NCBI GenBank assembly: GCA_001464575.1
Contig: LNFE01000209.1
Span: 91,949 to 155,948, forward strand
Source of the DNA: Acidobacteria bacterium Ga0077553
Lineage (GTDB): Bacteria; Acidobacteriota; Terriglobia; Bryobacterales; Bryobacteraceae
DNA: 64,000 nucleotides
Reading direction: 5' to 3'
The translations under genes and the position numbers were made by a program. This document shows positions 35,906 to 45,684 of the stretch, one piece after another (the first letter of the stretch is position 1; the number at the start of each line of letters is the position of its first letter). The notes below the pieces were generated by a model. The model worked only from the letters and a program-made list of their open reading frames with translations, was not told where the DNA came from and did no database searches.

Positions 35906-38900
35906 ATGCAACCCACCTTCCGGCTCCGACACCTCCTTGCGTTGATCCTGCTCGTCCCCCTTGGCCTTCTGTATGGACAGGGCAACCTGGGCGGTTTGAG
36001 CGGAACGGTGGTTGACTCTTCCGGAGCGGCCGTTCCCGGCGCGCGGGTGACGATGAAGAGCCGAGCCACCAATCAGGTGACGACGGCGGAATCGTCGGAG
36101 TCCGGCTTCACGCTGCGTGGTTTGCAGCCGGGGGCTTACGACCTGGAAGTGGAGAAGACGGGCTTCAAGAAGGTGGTTCGGCAGGACCTCGCCATTCTTA
36201 CGGCGACGCAGTCGGACATCGTCATTACGCTCGATGTGGGCAGCACGACGGACGCGGTGACGGTTTCGTCGAGCACGATTGCGTTGCAGACCTCCTCCCC
36301 CGAAGTCTCGACCGTGTTGCAGCGGCAAACGCTGCTCGACCTGCCGATCCAGATCGGCTCAGGCGCTTCGACGACGGCCGCTTCCGGGCGGCGACAGCCG
36401 GAGACGTTTATCTTTCTCACGCCCGGCGTGGTGGGTACGCAATGGGGCAAGAGCATCAACGGCAGCCCGGAGTTCGGGCAGGAGATTCTGATCGACGGCA
36501 TCTCAGCGCAGCTTGCTTCGAACCCCGGCTTCCTGGCGCAGACTTCCCCGCCCTACGAGAGCATTGAGGAGTTCAAGGTGCAGAATACGTTGTTCCCGGC
36601 CGAGTACGGGCGTGGATTCGGCGTGATCAACTATACGATGCGTTCCGGCTCGAACGCGTTCCACGGCGGCCTGTTCGAGTTTCTGCGGAACGACAAGCTC
36701 GACGCCCGGCCGTTTTTTAACCGGACGCGGCCCATCGTCCGCTTCAATGAATACGGCGGGAACTTCGGCGGACCGGTGATCATTCCGAAGCTGTACAACG
36801 GCAAGGACAAGACCTTCTTCAACTTCAACTACTCCGGCCTGCGGAACTCGCCGCCGCTGCCGGGCAATCTGGTCAGCATGCCGACCGCCGAGTTCCTCCG
36901 CGGCGACTTCTCCCGCCACGTGGATTCGGCCGGCGCGCTGCTGCCGATCTTCGACCCCGCGACGACGACCGCCGACGGTACGAGGACGCCCTTCCCGGGC
37001 AACGTGATCCCCACCAATCGCCTGTCGCGGGTGGCCCGCAACACCACGCCGCTGCTGCCGGGGCCCGACCTGCCGAGCTACTTCAACAACTTCCTGGCCC
37101 GCAACGCTAACCCGGTGAACGACGATATCTGGTCGGTTAAGGCGGACCATCTGCTTTCCTCGGCGCAGCGCCTGAGCTTCGTCGTTTGGCGCTCGACCAA
37201 CATCCAGTACGTCAACTCCGTGCTCGGCCGCAACAACGGGCCGCTGGGGCCGTGGTTTACGGCAGACACGCGCGGCAGCAACTACCGCGCCAACTACGAC
37301 GCGACGCTGACGCCGACGCTGCTCTTCCACTCCGGCTACGGCTATACGAAGTCCAACCCGACGCGGCAGCTGGACTCGCGCAGAGGGAACGAGACGATTC
37401 AACTGCCCGGCATTCCTGCCGATAGCCCCGGCTTCCCGACCTTCACGATTAACAACACCTACGGTGGCCTGGAGATCGGCAACTCGGCGCAGCAGCCGAA
37501 CGACCCGTCGGCGAACATCAGCCACGCGTGGGTGAAAGGTGGGCGGCGAGGGCCGGCTGATGAAGTTCGTCAACTTCGCCGGTACGCAGAACGGCGGCCT
37601 GAGCGGCTCGTATGTCTTCAACAACCTTTCGACCTCGTCGCTGACGGACCCGCGGTTCAACCAGCTTGGCAATGGCTGGGCCAGCTTCCTGTTGGGTGAG
37701 GTGTTTTCGGGTACGCGCTTCTTCCCGATGGGCGAGCGGACGGTGCAGAACGAGTTCTATGCCTACTATGTGGACGATGTGTGGCGCGTCTCGAACAAGC
37801 TGACGTTGACGCTGGGCTTCCGCCACGAGATCCCCACGACGGTGCGCGATACGGCCGGGCGCCAGTCCGGCTTCGATCCGGCGTTGGCCAACCCGGGGGC
37901 CAACAACCTGCCCGGCGCGCTGCGCTTCTTTGGCGAGCGCATCGTACCGAACTACTATGGCCAGCTTTCGCCGCGCGTGGGCCTGGCTTACACGGTGAAC
38001 CCGAAGACCGTCATCCGCACCGGCTTCGGCATCTTCTACTCGCCCGGCAACGCCACGCAGATCGGCCAGTTCCCCGGCCGTTATAACGCCGGCTTCACCT
38101 TCCCGCAAGCGTTCCCGAATACGTCGAACGGCCGCGTGCCCGCGTTCAATATGGACCAGGGTGTGCCGGCGTTTACCGGCACGCTGCCCAATCGTGACGC
38201 CACGCTGCTGAATGGTGCGACGATCGACTTCATGAACCCGGGCGCCAACAAGGCGGGCTATACCAATAGCTGGACCTTCAACCTGCAGCGGGAACTGCCC
38301 GGTAACTTTTTGCTGGACGTCGGCTATGTGGGCTCGCGGAGCTTGCGGCTGCCATCGGGCCTCGAGAATCTGAATCAGGTGGATATCGGCAATCTCCGCC
38401 TGGGCAATCTTTTGAATGGCGATGTGGCTTCGGCCGCGGCGGTGGCCGCGGGTATCCGGCTGCCGTATCCTGGCTTCCGCGGGTCCGTGGCACAGTCGCT
38501 GCGGCCGTTCCCGCAGTACACGGGCATCAACAATCTGGCGCAGCCGACGGGCTTCAGCAACTACCATTCGCTGCAGACGCGCCTGCAGCGCCGCTACTCG
38601 AACGGCTTCTCGATGCTGTTCTCCTACACGCTTTCGAAAACGCTGGTTCACGGCGCGGGCTATAGCAACCGCGAGATTGACGCGGCCGGCGGAGCGCCGC
38701 TCGATACGCGCAACCGGGACCTCGAGAAGCGCCTGGCGCCGTTTGACCGGCTGCATGTCGCCATCGCGAGTTGGACGTACGAGTTGCCGTTTGGCAAGGG
38801 TAAGAAGATGCTGGCGAACGCGCCGCGCGTCGTTGACCTTCTCGCCGGCGGCTGGCAGTTGAACGGCATCCACAACTTCCGTACGGGGGCCCCGGTGTTC

Positions 38901-39317
38901 ATCGGCGGCGGCGGCGCCATCCCGCTGTTCGCGGGCGGCAACCGGCCGAACATCGTCAACACCAACTTCGATACGGGGGTGAGCGGCAGCGACTACGATC
39001 CGGGCAATACTTCGCTGCAGCGCAAGCTGGATATCAACGCTTGGGCGCAGCCCGCGGCGTTCACGCTGGGCACCGCGGCGCCGAGCTACAACGGGCTGCG
39101 CGGCTATGGGTCGGTGTCAGAAGACTTCAGCATCCAGAAGAACTTCCGGCTGCATGAGCGGCATACGCTGCAGTTCCGCACCGAGCTGTTCAACGCCTTC
39201 AACCGCGTGAACTGGGGCGGCCCGGCGGCTAACCTGAACGCGCCGGCGAACTTCGGCCGCATCACGTCGACCGATCCGCCGCGGTCGATCCAACTGGCGC
39301 TGAAGTATTTCTTCTAG
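35906..39317 (+). pseudogene. Oar-like TonB-dependent receptor, frameshifted into two frames
   Basis: One gene of about 1135 codons split by a frameshift. The first frame (35906-37699) gives a signal peptide (LLALILLVPLGLLYGQ), a carboxypeptidase-regulatory domain (GTVVDSSGAAVPGARVTM, LRGLQPGAYDLEVEKTGF), a plug, and the start of the barrel. The second frame (open through 39317) resumes at GGEGRLMKFVNFAGT and ends in the barrel tail FGRITSTDPPRSIQLALKYFF, with a C-terminal Phe. The break lies at about 37532-37548, where homologues read VKGG-HTLKF-GGEGR, so a deletion of about 17 bases fits better than a single-base slip. It may be a real mutation or an assembly error. Such receptors import large ligands such as oligosaccharides. 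Confidence 0.85.
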
Positions 39318-40024
39318 GGAAGTTCGGCCAAGGCCGCCCGGCCCCGCTCTGCGAGCGCGGGGTCGGCGGCTTGGGCGGCTTCGGTTAAGCGGCGCCGGGC
39401 TTCGGCGGTGCGGCCGAGGGCGGCGTAGAGGCGGCCGAGGCGGTAGCTCAGGGCCGGTTCGGGCGCTAGACGGTCCGCCGTCTCCAACTCGGTGAGAGCG
39501 CCGGTGGGATCGCCGCGCCGGAACTTCACGAGGCCCAGCGCCACGTAAGCTTGGCTTCGCAGCTTAGCCGCGATCGCCTCGTATTGCGCGAGCGGTACGG
39601 CGCGCCGGAGCTTCGTCTTCGCCATCTCGTTCAGCACGGCTTGCGCATGGCGTTCGGCCGCGCCGACGTCTTCACTGGCCAACTGCACCGCCAGCGCCGC
39701 GCGCACTGTAAGGTTCCCGGGCGCTAAGGCCAGCGCCTCCTCGCCGGCTTTACGCGCTTCAGTGGCTTGGCCCAACTTCTGCCAAGCAAAGAAGCGCAGC
39801 TCCCAAACGCGGGGCAGCAGCTTTGAAGCCGGCCACTGCTTTTGAAAGGCGTCGCTGCGGGTTAGCGTTTCTTGCCCGGTGGCGGCCTCCTCCACCGTAA
39901 GATAGGAGTCGAACTCCTCGGGCGTCTCCGCTTCGAGGGGTGGTTGAAACTGGGCTCCCAGCCGCATTGCCATGCAGAAAACGATCGCCCAACTGGTCCG
40001 TCTCAGCGCCATTGCCGGCTTCAT
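39314..40024 (-). CDS. TPR-repeat exported protein
   Basis: A 236-residue protein with a signal peptide if translated from ATG 40024 or 40012 (ALRRTSWAIVFCMAMRLGAQ); the frame is open further upstream, but that part only mirrors the divergent gene. Residues about 50-235 contain tetratricopeptide repeats (ARKAGEEALALAPGNLTVRA, LVKFRRGDPTGALTELETAD, SYRLGRLYAALGRTAEARRR). It probably mediates protein contacts in the periplasm. Its stop shares CTAG (39314-39317) with the TonB-receptor gene. Its 5' end overlaps the divergent TPR gene head to head by about 40-53 bp. Confidence 0.75.
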   Translation of the reverse strand: MKPAMALRRTSWAIVFCMAMRLGAQFQPPLEAETPEEFDSYLTVEEAATGQETLTRSDAFQKQWPASKLLPRVWELRFFAWQKLGQATEARKAGEEALALAPGNLTVRAALAVQLASEDVGAAERHAQAVLNEMAKTKLRRAVPLAQYEAIAAKLRSQAYVALGLVKFRRGDPTGALTELETADRLAPEPALSYRLGRLYAALGRTAEARRRLTEAAQAADPALAERGRAALAELP

Positions 40025-40766
40025 CTTCGCAACTCCTCCGCTGCGGGCGCAAGCCCTGGAGGTGGTGATTGACCATCCGGCGCAGCAACTGCTTCGACAG
40101 GGCGACACCTTCGCAGCCATTCGCCAACTGCGCGCCGCCGAAGCCCGGCATCCGCGCGAGGGCAACACAGTGCTGCTGCTCGCCTACGCCTACTACCTGG
40201 CCGGGCAGAAGACCCTGTTTGCGCAGAAGGCCGCGGCCGCCGTGCCTCTGCTGCCGCAGAGCCCGGAGCCGCACTACGCCCTTGGCCGCTACTACCTCGA
40301 CGACGTCGGGCGCTGCGACCGCGCCTCGGCCGAGTTCCGGCTGGCGCTGGCGAGCAAGCCGGATCACGCTCCGTCGCTCTATCACTTGGGATGGTGCCAC
40401 GAACTCGACCAGCAGCCGGAGGAGGCCGCGCGGCTCTATACGCGGGCGAATTCGTGGCTCGGGCACTTGGGGCTGGCGCGGCTCGCCCTGGCGGCCCAGC
40501 AGCCGGAGAAGGCGCTGGCCGCCGCCCAAACCGCGGCGCGCCTGCAGCCGAAAGCCTTCCTGGTGCACGCCCTGCTCGGCAAGATCCACCAGAGCCAGGG
40601 CGACTGCCGCCAGGCGCTCCCGGCGTTCGAACGCGCTGCCGCGCTTGACCCCACGGACGCGCCAATCCTGTACCAACTGGCGCGCTGCGCCGCCGCCCTG
40701 GGCAACCCGGCCCTGCAGCGGGAGACGCTGCGGCGGTACGAGCGGCTGAGGGCGCTGTACAACTAG
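39972..40766 (+). CDS. TPR-repeat exported protein
   Basis: A 264-residue protein with a signal peptide (IAQLVRLSAIAGFIFATPPLRAQ) followed by tetratricopeptide repeats (LIKE units AIRQLRAAEARHPREGNTV, PHYALGRYYLDDVGRCDRA, LYHLGWCHELDQQPEEAAR, LYQLARCAAALGNPALQRE). It looks like the sister of the divergent TPR gene. Both start within one another: the first codons of each signal peptide are read from the two strands of the same DNA. Its stop shares CTAG (40763-40766) with the convergent CocE gene. Confidence 0.78.
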   Translation: MQKTIAQLVRLSAIAGFIFATPPLRAQALEVVIDHPAQQLLRQGDTFAAIRQLRAAEARHPREGNTVLLLAYAYYLAGQKTLFAQKAAAAVPLLPQSPEPHYALGRYYLDDVGRCDRASAEFRLALASKPDHAPSLYHLGWCHELDQQPEEAARLYTRANSWLGHLGLARLALAAQQPEKALAAAQTAARLQPKAFLVHALLGKIHQSQGDCRQALPAFERAAALDPTDAPILYQLARCAAALGNPALQRETLRRYERLRALYN

Positions 40767-42610
40767 TTCGCGGCGGGGATCACCGGGAGCAGAATGTAGG
40801 AGGAGTGGTCGCCATCGAGGTAGATCGTGTTCCGCGCTATGCGCGTGCCGCGGTTAGCGTTCAACGCTTCGCCGGTGTTGGGGTTCACGTCGAACCGGGG
40901 GAAGTTGCTGCTCGAGATATCGACGCGGATGCGGTGGCCCTTTTTGAAGACGAGCGAGGTGGGGTAGAGCTCGAGGTGGAACTCTTCGGGGAGGCCCGGG
41001 GTCATCATCACGGCCTTCTCCAGGCCCTTGCGGTAGCGCGCGCGGACGATGCTATCGCCCACCAACAGGTCGACGCCGGCGGGGTAGGAGGCGTTTGGCG
41101 GATAGACGTCGATGAGCTTGGCCGTGAAGTCAGTATCGAGGCCATCGGTGGCGGCCCACAGCTTCACTTTCAAGGGTCCCGTGACTTCGAGATCCTCCGT
41201 CAACGGCTCGGTCTGGAACACCACCACGTCGCTGCGCGCGGCGAGCGGCAGTTGGTCTTTACAGAGCCAGTAGCCGGTGCGGCAGCGCTGGTCAGCGGCG
41301 CCTTGGAAGGCGAGCGGGCCCTGCGAGGAGATGTTGCCACCGAGCGTCGGGACCGGGTTGGCGGGATCGAACGAGTAGGTGATGGGTGCGGCTGGGCCGG
41401 GCTTCGCTGTGCCGAGCTTCCCGCCCGCCTGCAGATAGTACGGCGTGTAAACCGTCCGGGCCAGCGGCCACTCCTGTTCGTTGCGCCATTTGCCGCCGAC
41501 CAAGATCCGCCCCTCCGGCGTCTTGCGGGCATCGCCGCCGCCCATGACGTACAGCCGCACGGGCGGTTCGGTATCGACGCCGTTGGGCGCGTTCTTCAAC
41601 CAGCGGTCGAACCAGCGGAGTTGAAAGTCGGTCAGGTTCAGCGCCGCGTCCGGCGTGAACTGCGCGAGGCCCGCGTGGCTGAGGTTTTCCGAGCTATGGA
41701 TCCAGGGGCCGACGATCAGGCGCTGCAAGCTCTTCTTGGTCTTGCGGAGTTCGACGAAGTTGAGGTTCGCCGCCGGGGTGCCCCAGGAGTCGTACCAGCC
41801 GGTGACGTGATAGGCGGGCACGTCCTTGAACTCGGCCAGATGGTCGACGACGCTTGATCCGTGATCCTTCCAGAACGCGTCGTTGTCGCCGTGGCCCATC
41901 GCCTCCACCAGCCACTTCTCGTAGTCCGGTGCGAACTGCAGCGGCGTCGTGCCGGGGCGGAGCGGCAGCGCCCGGGCGTACTCCTGCACTTGGCCGGCCA
42001 AGTCTACCAACGCCTGGGCAGCGGCGGGGTTCGACGCGGCTCGCTCGGCCGCTGCGCGCAGATACTGCGTGCCCGCCGGGTTGCCCAACGTCAGCACCCA
42101 GTTCAACCAGCGGAGCTCAAACGCGCCGTTGTGCCGCAGCCCGTAGCGGCCAAAGTTCGACATCGCATTCCGCGGGATCAACGCCTTCACAAACGGCGCC
42201 CCCGCAATCGCCAGCGCATGTTGCGTCGCGCCGCCATAGGAACTGCCGAAGGTCCCAATCCCGCCGTCGCACCACGGCTGTGCCCCGATCCACTTCGCCG
42301 TATCGAACCCATCGTTGGGATCATCCCGAATCGGAACCCAGCGCCCTTCCGATTGATAGCGCCCGCGGACGTCCTGCACGACGACGGCATACCCCGCCGC
42401 CACGAACGGCGCCACGGCGGCCGCCGAACCGGCTTTGTTGTAGGGCGTCCGCGTCAAAAGAACGGGGAACTTGCCCTCCGCCTGGGGCAGATACACGTCG
42501 GTCGCCAACCGCGTTCCGTCCCGCATCGGGACCATCACGTTCCGCGGGGTCACGCCCTGGGCGAACAACCCAACGACTGGCAGAAGAAAGAGGAGAGCAA
42601 GGCGAGCCAT
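40763..42610 (-). CDS. CocE/NonD family hydrolase (Xaa-Pro dipeptidyl-peptidase S15-like)
   Basis: A 615-residue exported hydrolase (signal LALLFLLPVVGLFAQ). The alpha/beta-hydrolase core has the nucleophile Ser124 in FGSSYGG, a likely Asp in WYDSWGTP and His in GPWIHSS. It is followed by the C-terminal jelly-roll domain typical of S15/CocE proteins (ending near VDISSSNFPRFDVNPNTGE). Substrates in the family are esters, amides or X-Pro peptides. A second, different copy lies at 57666-59483. The divergent DUF2891 gene begins 39 bp away. Confidence 0.9.
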   Translation of the reverse strand: MARLALLFLLPVVGLFAQGVTPRNVMVPMRDGTRLATDVYLPQAEGKFPVLLTRTPYNKAGSAAAVAPFVAAGYAVVVQDVRGRYQSEGRWVPIRDDPNDGFDTAKWIGAQPWCDGGIGTFGSSYGGATQHALAIAGAPFVKALIPRNAMSNFGRYGLRHNGAFELRWLNWVLTLGNPAGTQYLRAAAERAASNPAAAQALVDLAGQVQEYARALPLRPGTTPLQFAPDYEKWLVEAMGHGDNDAFWKDHGSSVVDHLAEFKDVPAYHVTGWYDSWGTPAANLNFVELRKTKKSLQRLIVGPWIHSSENLSHAGLAQFTPDAALNLTDFQLRWFDRWLKNAPNGVDTEPPVRLYVMGGGDARKTPEGRILVGGKWRNEQEWPLARTVYTPYYLQAGGKLGTAKPGPAAPITYSFDPANPVPTLGGNISSQGPLAFQGAADQRCRTGYWLCKDQLPLAARSDVVVFQTEPLTEDLEVTGPLKVKLWAATDGLDTDFTAKLIDVYPPNASYPAGVDLLVGDSIVRARYRKGLEKAVMMTPGLPEEFHLELYPTSLVFKKGHRIRVDISSSNFPRFDVNPNTGEALNANRGTRIARNTIYLDGDHSSYILLPVIPAAN

Positions 42611-42649
42611 GCGCTAGAGCTTACCAGTCCTGCGAAGATAAGAGAATCG

Positions 42650-43711
42650 ATGAAACCGCTTCTGGTCTGTGCTCTCCTCGCCGTCCCGGCCGCCGCGCAA
42701 ATGCTGACCCCTGAAATCGCCTCCCGCCTCGCCGAACTCCCGCTGCACTGCATTCAGCAGGAGTATCCCAACAAGACGGCCCATACCATCGAAAGCGAAA
42801 CCGACGCGCGCCTCACGCCCCGCCAGTTACACCCGTCCTTCTACGGCTGCTTCGACTGGCACTCGAGCGTCCACGGCCACTGGATGCTCGTCCGCCTGCT
42901 CAAGACGACGAAGGGCCTCGCGAAGGAAGCGCAAATCCGGAAGATCCTGGCGACCAGCTTTGAACCCGAAGCCCTCGCCGGAGAGGTGAAGTACTTTAGC
43001 AATTACAAGCTCGCCAGGACGTTCGAACGCACCTATGGGTGGGCTTGGCTCCTCAAGCTGGACGAAGAGCTGCGTACCTGGGAGGACCCGCAGGGCCGGA
43101 AGTGGGCGAAGAATTTGCAGCCACTCACGAGTTTAGTTGTGGAGTTGTGGACCGCGTATCTGCCGAAGCAGACGTACCCGAATCGGACGGGCGTGCATCC
43201 GAATACGGCGTTTGGATTGGTGTTCGCGCTCGATTGGGCTCGTGCCGCGCGGGATGCTAAGTTCGAGGCGCAAATTCTGCAGCGAGCCAAGGATTACTAC
43301 GGCAACAACACGGCCGTGGCGGCGTTTCAGGAGCCGGACGGGACAGACTTTCTCTCGCCTACGCTCGAAGTCGCTGATCTGATGCGCCGGGTGCTTCCGG
43401 CCGAGGAGTTCCGGGTTTGGTTCAACAAGTTTATGACCACGGCGGGCCTGGCCAATCTCACCAAAGCTCCCGAGGTGTCGGACCGCAGCGACTATCAGAT
43501 CGTCCATCTTGACGGGCTTTATCTGAGCCGCGCGTGGTGTCTGTTTGGAGTGGCAAGCGCGTTGCCGCAGAATTCGGCGCGGACGCAGAACATGCTCGCC
43601 TCGGCGCGCCGCTTACTCGGGGCGGCGCTGCCGAACGTTACCGGAGGCAACTACGGAGGAGAACATTGGCTCGCCTCCTTCGCCGTCTACGCGCTCAGCC
43701 AATCCCGCTGA
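42650..43711 (+). CDS. DUF2891 family exported protein
   Basis: A 353-residue product starting at ATG 42650 with signal MKPLLVCALLAVPAAAQ; the frame is open much further upstream but that part lies inside the antisense hydrolase. The DUF2891 signature is visible as HPSFYGCFDWHSSVHGHWM and WLLKLDEELRTW, with VHLDGLYLSRAWC near the C-terminus. This all-helical (alpha/alpha toroid-like) family is uncharacterised. It ends 47 bp before the remains of a convergent toxin gene. Confidence 0.87.
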   Translation: MKPLLVCALLAVPAAAQMLTPEIASRLAELPLHCIQQEYPNKTAHTIESETDARLTPRQLHPSFYGCFDWHSSVHGHWMLVRLLKTTKGLAKEAQIRKILATSFEPEALAGEVKYFSNYKLARTFERTYGWAWLLKLDEELRTWEDPQGRKWAKNLQPLTSLVVELWTAYLPKQTYPNRTGVHPNTAFGLVFALDWARAARDAKFEAQILQRAKDYYGNNTAVAAFQEPDGTDFLSPTLEVADLMRRVLPAEEFRVWFNKFMTTAGLANLTKAPEVSDRSDYQIVHLDGLYLSRAWCLFGVASALPQNSARTQNMLASARRLLGAALPNVTGGNYGGEHWLASFAVYALSQSR

Positions 43712-43758
43712 GCAGGTGCCTATCGGGCTGGAAAGATCAGAATCGCTTTCTCCGATCG

Positions 43759-44058
43759 CTAGAACTCTGCGATCAGAACGGCATTCCGCCGGATCAGCAT
43801 CTCAATATCACCCAGCCGAAGTTGGCAATTCTGCAGACGGATCACTTTCGGGGGATCGCCGCGCTCCATGGCCAAAGTTACAAAATCGGAATCCGTCGTA
43901 ACAATTGTCCAGCCATGTGCCTTGGCAAACTCTCAGATCACCAACTCCGGTGTCTGATGCTCCAGCCCAACCCCCAAAACATGCACGGATCCGGGAAACA
44001 ATTCGTCGAAACGCCTGACTAACTTCGGCGAAAGACAGGCGTCAAAAAGCAGCTTCAA
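43759..44058 (-). pseudogene. DUF5615 PIN-like toxin with internal stop codon
   Basis: Read on the minus strand from TTG 44058, which overlaps the antitoxin stop (TTGA), the frame gives LKLLFDACLSPKLVRRFDEL, then GVGLEHQTPELVI, a stop, EFAKAHGWTIVTTDSDFVT and PPKVIRLQNCQLRLGD, ending IAEF at 43759. This is a complete DUF5615 (Mut7-C-like PIN) toxin except for TGA at 43935-43933 (codon 42), where homologues usually carry Trp, so TGG to TGA fits. The catalytic acidic motifs DAC and TDSDF are kept. The toxin is therefore probably inactive unless the stop is read through. Confidence 0.8.
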
Positions 44059-44279
44059 CGAATCGAGCGCTCACTGCCAACTCGGGAGGCGTAGGCGTAT
44101 ACCGCCGGAAAGTCCTCCCGCTGCAAATAAGGATAGTCGGCCAGGATTTCATCTTCCGAGGACCCTGCCGCTGGCATATCCGAGACGTCCCACACGGTCA
44201 CCCGCAATCCGCGAATGCATGGCTGGCCCGACCGCTGGTCTGGCAGAATCGAGATTCGCTCTAGCTCACTACCCTGCAT
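44055..44279 (-). CDS. DUF433 family antitoxin
   Basis: A 74-residue DUF433 protein: ISILPDQRSGQPCIRGLRV, then AAGSSEDEILADYPYLQRED, a short helix-turn-helix-like antitoxin of the VapB45 type. It precedes the DUF5615 gene and overlaps it (TTGA), the standard order for this toxin-antitoxin class. An upstream CTGGAG serves as ribosome site. It lies 25 bp after the DUF1501 gene on the same strand. With the toxin broken, it may be kept as an orphan repressor or be decaying. Confidence 0.85.
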   Translation of the reverse strand: MQGSELERISILPDQRSGQPCIRGLRVTVWDVSDMPAAGSSEDEILADYPYLQREDFPAVYAYASRVGSERSIR

Positions 44280-44304
44280 TGGCTACTCCAGCTTCAGTAT
44301 GGCA

Positions 44305-45684
44305 TCACGCCACAATCTTCCGGATTACCTCGCCCTCCACATCCGTCAGCCGCATATTCCGCCCATTGTGCGGATACGTCAACCGCGTGTGATCAAAGCC
44401 CAGCAAATGCAGCATCGTCGCGTGCAGGTCATTGACGGACTTGCGATCCTCCACCGCCTCTAACCCAAACTCATCCGTCGCCCCGACGCAGGTTCCACCC
44501 TTAATCCCCCCGCCCGCCATCCACACCGTGAAGCCATACGGGTTATGGTCCCGCCCGCTCATCCGTTGCGATATCGGCAACCGTCCAAACTCCCCATGCC
44601 AAATAATCAACGTCGAATCGAGTAAACCCCGCGACTTTAGGTCCGTCATCAACCCCGCAATCGGCTTATCCGTCTCCCCGCAATGCTGGTCGTGATTCTC
44701 CTTCAAATCCCAATGCGCGTCCCAGCTATCCCCGAAATTCCCGCCCCCCGAATACAACTGCACAAACCGCACGCCCCGCTCGACTAATCGACGAGCCATT
44801 AGCGCCTGGCGGCCGAAATAGGACGTCCGCTCCTCATCCAACCCATACAACTTCTTCGTCGCCGCCGATTCGATATCCACGTCCACCGCTTCCGTCGCGC
44901 TAGTCTGCATCCGATATGCCAACTCGTAGGACTCAATGCGCGCGCTCAGCTCCGTGTCAAATGGGTTCCGTTCAATATGGTCCTGGTTCATCTTGCCCAG
45001 GAAATCCAACCACCGCCGCTGCCGCTGGTCCGTCATGTCCTTCGGCGGCCGCAAATCCACAATCGGATTGCCCGTCGGCCGGAACGGCGTCCCCTGGTAA
45101 GCCGCCGGCATAAACCCGTTGCCCCAGTTCGGCGCGCCGCCAATCGGGCCGCCGCGCGGATCCGTGAACACCACGAACCCCGGTAGGTTCTGGTTCTCCG
45201 TGCCCAGCCCGTAGGTCAGCCAACTCCCCATCGACGGATAGCCCGCCTGGATGAACCCGGTATTCATCTGGAACAGCGCCGGGCCGTGATCGTTCGACGT
45301 GCAATGCATCGACCGGATGAACGCAATCTCGTCTACCTTCTGGGCCACGTGCGGGAACAGGGTCGAAACGTCCATTCCCGACTGCCCATGTTTCTTGAAC
45401 TCCCACAGTGCCGGCATCAGCCCGCCCGGCGTCCCCTGCGACGGGACGACGCTTTTGCCCGGAATCGTTTCGCCTGCCCGTTGCTTCAGCATCGGCTTCG
45501 GGTCAAACGTGTCCATGTGGCTTACGCCGCCGTAGCAAAAGATCGAAATCACGGCCTTGGCCTTGGCCGGGAAATGCGGCTGCTTCGGTGCCAGCATGTT
45601 CGCGAGGGCTAGGCCCGGAATGCCGCCGCCAGCGGCCATCAACAACTCACGACGGGACAGAAAGCGCTTATGGGACATAGACAA
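44305..45684 (-). CDS. DUF1501 family protein (second copy)
   Basis: A 459-residue DUF1501 with a Tat-type start (KRFLSRRELLMAAGGGIPG). Segments shared with the copy at 3360 are VISIFCYGGVSHMDTFDPKP, IWHGEFGRLPISQRMSGRD and HATMLHLLGFDH. It overlaps the upstream PSD1 gene by 17 bp, again as partner. The role is as unclear as for the first copy. The two proteins are clearly diverged paralogues and not a recent duplication. Confidence 0.88.
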   Translation of the reverse strand: MSMSHKRFLSRRELLMAAGGGIPGLALANMLAPKQPHFPAKAKAVISIFCYGGVSHMDTFDPKPMLKQRAGETIPGKSVVPSQGTPGGLMPALWEFKKHGQSGMDVSTLFPHVAQKVDEIAFIRSMHCTSNDHGPALFQMNTGFIQAGYPSMGSWLTYGLGTENQNLPGFVVFTDPRGGPIGGAPNWGNGFMPAAYQGTPFRPTGNPIVDLRPPKDMTDQRQRRWLDFLGKMNQDHIERNPFDTELSARIESYELAYRMQTSATEAVDVDIESAATKKLYGLDEERTSYFGRQALMARRLVERGVRFVQLYSGGGNFGDSWDAHWDLKENHDQHCGETDKPIAGLMTDLKSRGLLDSTLIIWHGEFGRLPISQRMSGRDHNPYGFTVWMAGGGIKGGTCVGATDEFGLEAVEDRKSVNDLHATMLHLLGFDHTRLTYPHNGRNMRLTDVEGEVIRKIVA

